NCBI GenBank assembly: GCA_937915785.1 | Contig: CALGGY010000071.1 | Span: 1 to 24,169, forward strand | Direction of reading: 5' to 3' | Length of the DNA: 24,169 nucleotides | From: an uncultured Bacteroidales bacterium | Lineage (GTDB): Bacteria > Bacteroidota > Bacteroidia > Bacteroidales > P3 | In this document: positions 1 through 10,700 of the stretch, in pieces | How the letters are laid out: each line of letters opens with the position of its first letter | Position numbering within the stretch: the first letter of the stretch is position 1 | Translations under genes and position numbers: made by a program | Notes under the pieces: model-generated | The model's database searches: none | What the model was told of the DNA's origin: nothing | What the model saw: the letters and a program-made list of their open reading frames with translations, nothing else

Positions 1-389
1 CCGTTTTTATTTTCAACATCTGGCTTTGGCAATAATTGTTCTTAGTTTTTATCGGGGACACCAATAGATTTTTTTGTAAAAGCTTTGAAAGGCAACCCCT
101 GACGGGGTTGATTCTTCCTTTCGCAAAGCCCATGTTATTGAAGGGCATGTCCTGACGGGGTTGATGTTCCGTTGTATGGTGACTTTTTCAATACAATTGA
201 TAACAACCCCATTCCTTTTGTTCATGCAAGCAAGCACATAACAAAATAGTTTTTTATTGTTGCAACGTAGCGTCTTTAAGTGTCTATAAAAGTGTTTTTA
301 AAGCATCTGATTTATAAGTGCTTTGAATGATCGTAAGGTCTTGATTTTTAGAGATGAGCATTGTGTGGTTAAAAAACTTGAGCAAACGT
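1..389. other. Intergenic region without a supported gene
   Basis: AT-rich sequence with no credible coding frame. The only frame of note is a 62-codon minus-strand one (49-237). It reads through the two copies of the palindromic repeat at 87-170, has no signal or domain, and is more easily explained as repeat DNA. Beyond that repeat I see nothing functional before the promoter at 390. The gene upstream lies outside the window. Confidence 0.6.
87..170. repeat. Two-copy palindromic (REP-like) intergenic repeat
   Basis: Two related units of about 31 nt lie 53 nt apart, at 87-117 and 140-170. They share the exact 15-base core CCTGACGGGGTTGAT (98-112 and 151-165). In the first copy the core sits in a near-perfect inverted repeat, AACCCC-TGA-CGGGGTT, able to form a short GC hairpin. 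The second copy has lost the left arm (ATGTCC instead of AACCCC). On the minus strand both units read as an Asn-Pro-Val-Arg type peptide or an altered frame of it, which is how such repeats get mistaken for small proteins. With only two copies and no regular spacer series, this is not a CRISPR array. I infer a dispersed REP/MITE-like element. Confidence 0.55.
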
Positions 390-420
390 TTTGAAAATTG
401 GATAAAAAAATGTATCTTTG
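390..420 (+). promoter_or_regulatory. Bacteroidota-type promoter of the giant surface-protein gene
   Basis: TTTG at 390-393 and TATCTTTG at 413-420 are separated by 19 nt. This matches the Bacteroidota housekeeping promoter (TTTG at about -33, TAnnTTTG at about -7). Transcription would start near 423, leaving a leader of roughly 230 to 290 nt before the giant gene, depending on which start codon is used. Confidence 0.75.
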
Positions 421-652
421 CAAGTCAAATTATTGTTTATAAATAAAGATATTATTGTTTGGTATGTAATTTTTGGAGTTGTTGTAAATAAATGATATAA
501 AGGATATTGTGGATAAATATTATGGAAGCATGAATGCTTTTGGATATAGTGTTAGATATGGCGAAGCCTGTCAGAATGACGGTTTTCACTATTTTTATTT
601 TTAAACAATTGACACATCATATTTAGTCTCGGACACATCAAATAGCGTACTT
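421..652 (+). other. Long 5' leader of the giant gene
   Basis: About 230 nt of AT-rich DNA between the predicted transcription start and the first in-frame ATG. It contains a short palindrome AAGCATGAATGCTT (526-539). It also contains a 24-codon upstream frame opened by the ATG at 530-532 and closed by TAA at 602-604. A 9-base direct repeat GACACATCA occurs at 611-619 and 632-640, exactly 21 bp apart. I see no known riboswitch and no strong terminator-like hairpin. The leader's length suggests post-transcriptional control or simply an unoptimised UTR; the sequence does not decide between them. Confidence 0.4.
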
Positions 653-1738
653 ATGGATATTTTAGTTAGCACGATGGAAAATAAAAGAGAAAACATAAAT
701 CATACAACGATGAAAAATAATAATCGTTCTGTTTTTGGAAGTATAAAGAATGTTGGAGTTGATAAAGTGTTGAGGGCATTACCGGTTGTTCTGGCTCTGT
801 TTATGAGTTTTGCAACTGTCAAGGTTGAGGCTCAATGCCCATCAGCGACTGCGGTAATAACCAACTACACTTTCTCCACTGGCGTGGGTACCGCGTCCGA
901 CTGGCTTACGCCGACAAACACTTATGCGTCGTTGGTAACTGGCGATGATGCTGCTTCGTCACTTTCGAACCTTGGATTCACATTTACTTTTGAAGGAACA
1001 CCGTACACTCAGTTCTCGGTAAACACCAATGGGCAGCTCCGTTTGGGAAGTACTGTGATTTCGGGCAGCTATTATAGTACGCCTTTCAGCACATCTTACG
1101 TAGCATACAACTACCCCAAAATAATCGGTATTGGTGCGGACTTGGTCGGCACCACACTGTCATACGGCGTATCGGGTTCTGCACCTAACCGTATAGGCGT
1201 TTTCACATACTATGGATATAGATATGGTTCTTCCGGAAATCCTTTCTATTTCAAAGTTTATCTGTACGAGGCGACTGGTGAGATAAAGATTGTTTACAAT
1301 TCTGCTCCCGCAACGGTTCCGAGTGGTTTTCAGATAGGTATCGAAGGAGCCAACACCTCCGATGTCGTTACTGTAAACCCTTCGACACATGCAAAGACCA
1401 ATGGTGCAACCTCTACAACTTACTCTGTTTGGCCAGGCCAATACCGCTACTATAGCTTTATGCCTCCAGTTCTCTCTTGTCCGGGGATTTACAACCTTGC
1501 TGTGGCAGGCAGCACCGTTACTTGGTTAGAATGCGGCACCGCTACACAGTGGGAGGTGGAATATGGACCGCAGGGTTTCACTCAAGGCACTGGCACACGC
1601 GTTACTGTGAACAACACTCCTACATATACTCTTGCTGGCCTCACAGCAGGGACGGTATATGATGTTTATGTGCGTTCCGTTTGCGGAAACAACGACTACA
1701 GCAGTTGGAAAAAAACCTCGTTGCTTTATGGTGCAACT
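653..1738 (+). other. Giant protein: signal peptide, N-terminal beta domain and FN3
   Basis: Signal peptide to residue 60, then mature Gln61. Residues 62-275 form a beta-rich, Tyr/Thr-rich domain with segments LGFTFTFEGTPYTQFSVNTN and FYFKVYLYEATGEIKIVY. This pattern resembles the NIDO/lectin-like N-terminal domains common in Bacteroidota surface proteins. Residues 276-358 match a fibronectin type III fold, with the characteristic end LAGLTAGTVYDVYVRSVC and a WxVEYG strand. Domain names come from pattern recognition, not a search. Confidence 0.6.
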
Positions 1739-4700
1739 TTCTGCGGCGGTAATGGCACCCAAGCCGACCCCTACCGTATATGCTCCGAGCAAGATCTTCG
1801 CGACCTTGCCACATACGTCAATATGGGAGTTCCTTTCAACGGAATTTATTTCCGCCAAATGGTTAACATAACAATGACCCAAGGGGTGTTCACCCCCGTT
1901 GGAGCCACTCCAGCCACTCCTTTCCGTGGCACATATTACGGGGGCAACCACTCTATCAACACCCTTGTGATGGCCAACAACACATCCCCCAACCGTGGTC
2001 TGTTCGGCACCGTGATTGGTGGATATATCGACTCCCTTACCATCGACGGCAACATCTCCGGTGGCGACAGCACTGGCGCGATAGCGGGTTCGGTTATAAA
2101 CAGCACCGTACGACATTGTACAAACAACGCCTACGTCTCTGGCGCCGCCCAACGTCATGGTGGTATTGTTGGAGCTGCAACAAACTCACTTATCGAATAT
2201 TGTGTTAATAACGGTGCTCTTACCGGTGCTCAATACTATCACGGCGGTATTGTCGGCGTGGCTGGCAACGGTACCATTATCCGAGGATGTGTCAACAATG
2301 GCATCCTGTCCAACAGTTCGCAGTATTACACAGGCGGTATCGTTGGTTATATCTCAGGCAATTCGGCCAGCGACCGTTCGGAGATACACAGCTGTGTAAA
2401 CAATGGCAACGTGGTGGGATATTACTACACCGGAGGTGTTGCAGGACAGGCGTTCTCGTACTGCATTATTGATTCTTCCATAAACAAAACAAGCGTAAAC
2501 GGCTCGGGCTATTATTGTGGTGGTATTGTGGGTGATATGCGTACCGATAACATTGTGCGCCGATGCGTGAACAGAGGAACTGTAACAAGTGCCAGCGGCT
2601 ATTACACCGGCGGTATTGTGGGATATTCTTATGGTACGTCATCGTCATATAACTACATCGAATACTGCTGCAACGCCAACGAGGTAACCTCCGGCTCCCT
2701 CTACAATGGAGGAATAGCCGGTTACCTTTATTATACTTATTGTCAATACAACTCCAACTCTGGCGATGTTATTTGCACTTCTACAAGTTCCTACACTGGC
2801 GGTATTTGCGGATACAATACCACCGGCGCTTATGTCAGATATAACCTCAACGGTGGTTTGGTAACATCCAACGGCAACTATGTAGGCGGTATTTCCGGCT
2901 ACAATGTTGGAGGCAGCTCTTATCTTACTAATAACCTTAATGTAAACAATGTAACCGGAGGTGCGACATATACCAATAAAGGCGCAATATCCGGCTACGG
3001 TGCCGGCACCACCAACTACTACGACGAGCAGATGTGTCCCACAACCATGGTATATGGTACTACTGCTGCCTCCACCGAGAATAAAACCACAAACGATTTG
3101 GTTTTGGGTGCCACAGTGTTGCCTTCTGCGACATATTTCACAAGGCCGACAGGCTTGTATCCCATTCCCAATGGCATAACAGGCAACATGGAAGCCAAAC
3201 TGGCAGCAACGCCAATATTCCTTGTCAATGGCGAGAATGTTGGCGTGGTTCAGACAAACTTCACAGTGGGCACAAACAATAACGTTTCGTGGCAGACCGC
3301 ATGTCCGCTAATCATTTCAATAACCGGTCAGGCGGCGACACTGTTGGGCACTTCAGCAACATGGTGCCGTATGACAGGTGCCACCGACTCCATAGAAAAA
3401 CATATAAATGTGCGTCCGCTCTCTATGCCCACTTTCTGTGGCGGCAGCGGCACACAAGCCGACCCGTATCTGATTTGTAACCCCGCAACGTTGGACTCCC
3501 TTGCCGATTTCGTGAATCTGGGAATCAATTGCGCCGGATTGTATTTCAAAGTAGTGCGCGACCTTGATATGTCGGGTTTTAACCCATGGAACCCCATCGG
3601 TGCCACGGCGGGAACACCCTTTGCTGGACATTTCGATGGTAACAACAAGGTTATCAGCAACGTAACCATCAATACAACGACCCAATACCAAGGTCTGTTC
3701 GGTTATGTTTTGGGGGCTACGGCTTCCGACAGGGCCGAGATACACCATCTTGTCCTTAGAGGCAGCATCACTGGTGGCAGTTATACCGGCGGTATTGTGG
3801 GTTACGCCAACTATACCAAACTTTACAATCTGAAAAACTATGCCACCATCGCCAATACTTCGTACACTTACCACGGCGGCATATTGGGCTACGGCTACTA
3901 CAATTGTTCTATCGACAGCTGCGAGAACTATGGCACGGTCCAGGGTTCGAGCTACACTGGCGGTGTTGCTGGCGGTATCTACTACTATGGCTCGGTACGC
4001 AACAGCGGTAACTTTGCCAATGTTACTGCATCTTCTTATTCGGCAGGTGTTATCGGATATCCATATTACTACGACACTATTGTGAACTGCCGCAACGAGG
4101 GTAATGTTAGTTCTACGTCATGTTACGTTGGCGGTATTGCCGGATACAAATATTATTATGGCTACATACAAGGCTGTGCCAACACTGGCGACGTTACCGG
4201 TACATACGGCACTGGCGGCATTGTGGGTTATATGTATTATCAGCAGTTTATCCAAAACTGTACCAACAGCGGCGATGTGTCGGGTTCATATTACGTTGGT
4301 GGTATTGCAGGTTATTATTATAGCGGGCAAAGTTCACTAACAAGCATTTACGAAATACGCAACTGTACTAACAGCGGTGATATAACAGGCTCGTCCTATT
4401 ATGTGGGTGGTATATCCGGTTACACGGGTTATTGCCGTGTGCGTTTCTGCAATAACTATGGAGATGTGGATGGAAGCAGCTATGGCGTTGGCGGTATTGC
4501 AGGTTATATGTATTATTACGGTATCGTTTCTGGATGCAACAACTACGGTGATGTTTCGTCCACTTACACAGGAACTTCCATAGCCAGTGCTGGATATGGA
4601 ACAGGCGGTATTGTGGGATGTTTCAACTACGGTACCACGGTTAGCAATACCTATGTTATAGACAGCTGCAACAACTATGGCGATGTAACATCTACTGCAT

Positions 4701-7700
4701 ATATGACCGGCGGTATTGTTGGTGAAAAATATTACTATTGCGGTTCCGCAAGGAAATGTAACAACTATGGTAATGTTCGCGGTACTAACTATGTGGGTGG
4801 TATAACAGGTTTCCACCAAGGAACGTCGACCTCCACAGCCAGCTATGCTCCATATATATTGTCGTGTGCCAACGCCGGAAATGTTTCCGGTAGCGATTAC
4901 GTGGGCGGTATTGTTGGCCGAAACGGTTACACTTCCAGCGGCTACAACGCTTACACGCAAGAGTGCGCCAATATAGGTTCGGTAAGAGGTACCAACTATG
5001 TGGGCGGTATCTGCGGCTACAACTATGGTTATTCGAGCTATCCGGCGTATGTGCGCGGATGTATCAACTCTGGCTCCGTTACCGCCACCAACTATGCCGG
5101 CGGTATCTCGGGCTACACCTACTCGTCGAGCAATGCATACACACAATATAATATCAACGCCGGTTACGTGAATTGCTCCGGCGCATACAAGGGCGGTATC
5201 GACGGTTATTCTTATGCTCCGACGGGCAGTTATTTCGACAGTTTGATGTGCCCGATGCCCAACTGGTACTATAATAACAATAGCGCCACATACGCTAGCC
5301 GCACCTCGTATCTCACAAACGGCTCATTTAATCCATCGGCAACCTATTTCACCACTGAGGCAGGTATGTACCCGCGTCCTACCTCTTTGGTAAACAACAC
5401 TATAGCAATATTGGCTGCAACCCCAGTTTTCCTCGACGAGACCAACCCCACCAATCATGTGGACAACGTTAACACCTGTTTCAACGTGGGCACGTTGTAC
5501 AACGTCAACTGGCATTCTTCCAATCCTTTGGTTGCCAATATCACTGGAAACGTGGGCGTTCCTCTGGGAGTGGACACCGTTACTGCCATAGCTGTTAAGG
5601 ACAGTGTGCGCAAGGTTGTGCCGCTCAACATAACGGCTCTGCCACAGGTGAGTGCCACATTTACCTACAATCCCGTTACACTCAACGACACTACGGGTAG
5701 GCAGATAAGCATAATGCCTGCCACGACACAGTACAGCAACGGCTGCACGTTCTTCTGCAACAACCTGCCAGAGGGTCTGTCAATCAATCCTTCCACAGGC
5801 GAAATTTCCGGTATAGTTTACAGCGAACTGCACGACACCATGGAAGTACGTGCCGTTTGCTCTGGCTGTTTCATAGCCCAAGCCCTTATACCTTATAATA
5901 TATTCCCCGAAGCCCCGTGTATGTACGACTCGCTGCGTCTGCCCGCAGGCTTTGCATGGTATTACGACTCCACTTTCCGTTTCCCGGTGGCAAACAGCAT
6001 TGTTTACGCCGACCAGCGTCCGTTGTGGGTTTACACCACTTACAACGGTCATTTGCAACCATACCTTGTTCAGCCCAAGCCAACACCTATGGCTCACATA
6101 AGCGGCGACACAACTATCTGTGCCGGCGAAAGTGCCCGACTGATGGTGGTATTCAGCGGTACAGCTCCTTATTATTATAGAATTAGCGGCGACACTCAAG
6201 ACCGTGTGTCCAATAGCGACACAGCATACATAACCGTCTCCCCGACGGCATCTACCTATTATCATCTCACCTATCTGCGTTTCGAAGTGTGCGAGGCCAT
6301 ACCTGGCAACCTTACCGGACGCGCGCTGGTGAACATCTGCGGCGAACAGAATATCTGTAACGGCGACTCGGTAGTGTTCACCTCCGGAACATGGTTCACC
6401 AACTCGAGCTACACCAATCCCGTTCAGGGCAATGTGGCTCATCCCACAACAACAACCATGTACTACAACAGTCTTGACGGTTCTTCGCTGAAAGCCGTGG
6501 TTTATCCTCGTCCAACGGCAACTATACCTACAGGCTCCGACAGCATTTGCGACGGCGGTTGTGTAAATATCCTCATAACCTTTACCGGCACAGCACCGTT
6601 CCACTTCCGTTTGACCGGTGATACTGTGGACCGTGTTTGCAACAGCAACAGCACAACCCTGCGTCTGTGCCCCAGCGGTAGTATAGTTTACCGCATATTG
6701 TCGCTCAGCGATGTGTATTGCGAAGGCCAGTACCAAGACCGCAACGGCGTTTACGATGTTAAAGTCTGCACTTCGCCCATAATCTGCGTTGGTGACTCTG
6801 TGGTTTTGCCAACCAACAAGATTTGGTTCTACGACCGCTTCTATACCCGTCCCGTGGGTGGACATGTGGTAACACCAACCACTACAACCACTTACTACAC
6901 TCCTGCCATATCCTACGATGATACAGCTACTTTCAGCAGTTGCGGTTCATCTCAGCAGTTTGTAGTGCCTTTTGGCATCGATACTGTAACACTTCAGGTA
7001 TGGGGTGCCCAAGGTGGCGATGGCGGCCCGTCAAATATGGGAGGTAGAGGAGGATTCTCCGAAGGTCGCATGGCTGTAACAGGTGGCGACATACTATATG
7101 TTAATGTGGGCTGCCAAGGTCATGGCACTTCGGCTACATCTTCTGGATCGCAGATAACCCAAGGCGGTTGGAATGGCGGCGGCAATGGTTATGAGAATGG
7201 TACACCACGAGGTGGCGGTGGCGGTGCTACCGATATCCGTGTTGGCTCTAACTCTTTGTATGCAAGGGTTATTGTTGCTGGTGGTGGCGGTGGCAACTTG
7301 TATTTCAGCGGAATCGCATACACTGCTGGCCATGGTGGCGGTACTTCTGGTGTCTCTGGTACAGTGGGAACTGGAGGAACACAGACATCGGCGGGTAATA
7401 ACAATTTCACCAATTTCAGTAATCCGGCCTTTGGGGTTGGCGCTTCAGCCACAATCTCTGGCAGCACCGTGTGTGGCGGAGGCGGCGGTTGGTATGGCGG
7501 CGGTAGCGGAAACTCTGCAGGCGGTGGATCAGGTTATGTTTACACCTCATCCACAGCATCGAACTATCCTTCAGGTTGTCTGCTTACACCATCCCGTTAT
7601 CTTTCCAATGCCCGTACAGTGGCTGGCAACACAGCATTCCCGGCACCCAATGGTGGCACAGAAACAGGCCACTCTGGCGATGGCTTTGCACGTATCATTT

Positions 7701-10700
7701 ATTACTCCGATTCAATTTTATTCCCAGCATCATCATACACTGTTACCGTAAATCCCAAACCGACAGCCACAATTCATGGCATGGACACCACTTGCGACTC
7801 CATGCCCGCACGTGTACTGCTAACTTTCACCGGTACGGCGCCCTTCACTTACCGCCTCACTGGCGACACAGCCGACCGTGTGTCGTACAACTATTCTCAG
7901 ATTCTCTATCTCACCCCCGACACCTTGTCCACGTACCGTCTTACAATGTTGCACGATGGCAACTGCGTAAGCGGCAGGGCACAGTTTACCGGTATCGGTA
8001 TTGTTTACCGTTGTGGACAGATGGTGGTTTGCGCCGGCGACTCGGTATCGCTGCCTCAAGGCTATTACTGGTACAGCGACCGCAACCTCACCCGTCGTAT
8101 GTATATTACCGACCTGCTGCCACGTCGCACAGTAACTTACTTTGGTGTGCCAATCCGCGGCGGTCAGACCTACGAACTCACCATTGTTATCAAACCACAT
8201 CCCACAGCACGTTTCATCAACCGTAACCTTACTTCCTGTAACGGCGATTCGGCTTATCTGCAGATAGTGTTTGCAGGCACAGCTCCTTACACCTATCGTT
8301 TGACCGGCGATGTGGCCGACCGCATGAGCTGGTACGACACTGCTGTGATACCTCTCTGCCCTTCACAGACTTCGCGCTACAATGTTACAATGCTTCACGA
8401 CACCCTCTGCGACGGCATTATTCCGCTCCCGGAAAATGAAGCCACTGTGGAGATTTGCGGACAGCGTGTTGTGTGCCAGGGCGACACCGTACATCTGCCA
8501 CTTGGCACATGGTTCTACGATAGTTCGTGCACTCGTCCTGTACCGTCTAATAATATCGTAACAATAGATAGCACAACGACGTTCTATTTGGCTGGCGAGA
8601 TGGCATACGACTTTTCTTATACCGGCTCAACGCAGACTTTCCAAGTGCCGCAATCGTGCTACGCACTGAAATTTGAAGTGTGGGGAGCACAAGGCGGATA
8701 CCGTTCGTCATCGGCTTATGGTGGAAAAGGCGGATACTCCGTTGGCTCTGTAAATACTATAGGGCCTTGGGCCGGCAGAACTCTTTATGTCAATGTGGGT
8801 GGTTTCGGTGGCAACTCATCTACCAATGCCGGTTCGACCACTCTTGTACAGGGTGGATGGAACGGCGGCGGTTCGCGTTATGGATATAAAGGCGGCGGCG
8901 GTGGTACCGACATCTCGTTGCAAGGCACTGCTGGATCTGCAGCTTTCGACACGCCCGACCACTGGTATTCCCGTATTATCGTTGCTGGTGGCGGTGGCTC
9001 CGACGGAGCTTCGTCAAAGCCTGGAAAAGTAGGTGGTGGTCTCACTGGCGAATCAGCTACCGAGAATTTCGGTTCCGGCGGTGGTGGTGCAACACAAACT
9101 GCCGGCGGAACAGGTGGCAATGCCAACCCAGGAACTTTTGGTAAAGGAGGCACAGGCTTGTTCTATGCCGATGGATATGCTGGTGCTGGCGGCGGTGGCT
9201 GGTACGGTGGCGGTGGTTCTTACCCCGATGGCTCTGTCGATGACGACCGTGGCGGTGGCGGCGGTTCTGGATTTGTGTGGTCCTCTGCTACTGCAAGCAA
9301 CGCACCTCAGAACTATACGCCAACTGCAGCTTTCTATCTCGATAATGCCCAGACAATCTCAGGCTCTAACTCCTTCCCCGATACAGCTTACGGTACCGAA
9401 ACTGGTCACGAAGGCCATGGCCATGCAAGAATTACAGTTTATTCTACTGGTTCGTACACCGTTAATGTTGACCGTCGTCCTACCGGTTCAATCTCTGTTC
9501 ACGACACTGCTTGTGGGCAAAACGGTGTATATGTGCATGTTAATTTCACAGGTGCTGCTCCGTTCACCTATCGCATAACCGGCGACACCGCCGACCGTGT
9601 TTGCTACTCCAACCACGATTCGGTTTACGTGCTGCCTTCCATGATAACCGCTTTCAGAATAACCAAGCTGTTCGACAACCACTGCACTGCCGATCCTATG
9701 GACTATGCGGGCTTGGCTACAGTTGAGGTATGCCGTCAGACAATGGTTTGCCGCGGCGATACCATATTCCTCGATTCTACACGTAACTGGTTCTCCGACC
9801 CGCTGATGCTCTACCCAATTTCGCGCGTTCAGGTGCCGGATACCACTACTATTTATTATACCAATACTGTAAGAACTCACACCGCTGTGGTTAATCCTCA
9901 CCCCACAGTAACAATTCTTACTCCCGACACATCTATCTGCGGCGGCTCGGCTTGTCTGCGTCTCGAATTTACGGGAACAGCTCCGTTCACCTATCGTTTG
10001 ACTGGCGACACCACCGACAGAATATCCTATTTCAACACCGATGTGGCTTGCGTTTCGCCCGAAAACACTCAGGTATTCGGAGTTGTAAGTCTTTACGATG
10101 CTTATTGCGATGGCGATCCTGTTTCGCTTTCGCGTACTGTGATGATTACCGTTTGCGATCAGCGCATGGTTTGTGCTGGCGACACTGTAGTACTTCCTGC
10201 GGGTAGCACATGGTACTACGATGGCGCCTTAACCCGCCCAGTACCGAGCAACAACATTGTTACTCCAACCCAAACCACAAGTTACTACACCGAAAGCACT
10301 GTTGATTTCACCTACACTGGTGCTGTTCAGAAATATGTGGTGCCTTACGGCGTAACCCAACTCGATTTGCAGGTATGGGGTGCCGAAGGTGGACGTGGCA
10401 CCTATAGCACAGCTACATCTTACTACAACGGTGGTAAAGGCGGATACTCCGAAGGCACACTGCCTGTGAACCCTGGCGACACATTGTATGTGTATGTTGG
10501 AGGCAAGGGTATGGACGCCCAAGGCTCCACGCTGATGACTTACCCCGGAGGCTGGAACGGTGGCGGTGATGCCGGGCAACACACCTACTCCTCGTACACC
10601 TACCAGGGCGGTAGTGGCGGTGGTGGCACCGACATACGTGTTAACTCCACAACACTCGGAGCCCGTGCCATTGTTGCCGGTGGCGGCGGTGGCGGTGCTT

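Noticed and set aside
87..170. CRISPR array
   Set aside because: Only two imperfect units with one spacer and no cas genes nearby; the palindrome fits a REP-like element better.
49..237. 62-codon minus-strand frame as a small protein
   Set aside because: It spans both copies of the palindromic repeat, and its peptide reflects the repeat sequence. There is no signal, domain or ribosome site.
5780..6865. 361-codon antisense frame inside the giant gene
   Set aside because: It is opposite a frame with clear repeated domains. The translation has no recognisable motif, and long antisense frames are expected from the codon bias (few stops opposite Thr/Tyr/Asp codons).
8878..9153. Proline-rich antisense peptide
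   Set aside because: The Pro runs are the reverse complement of Gly codons (GGN) in the glycine-rich domain.
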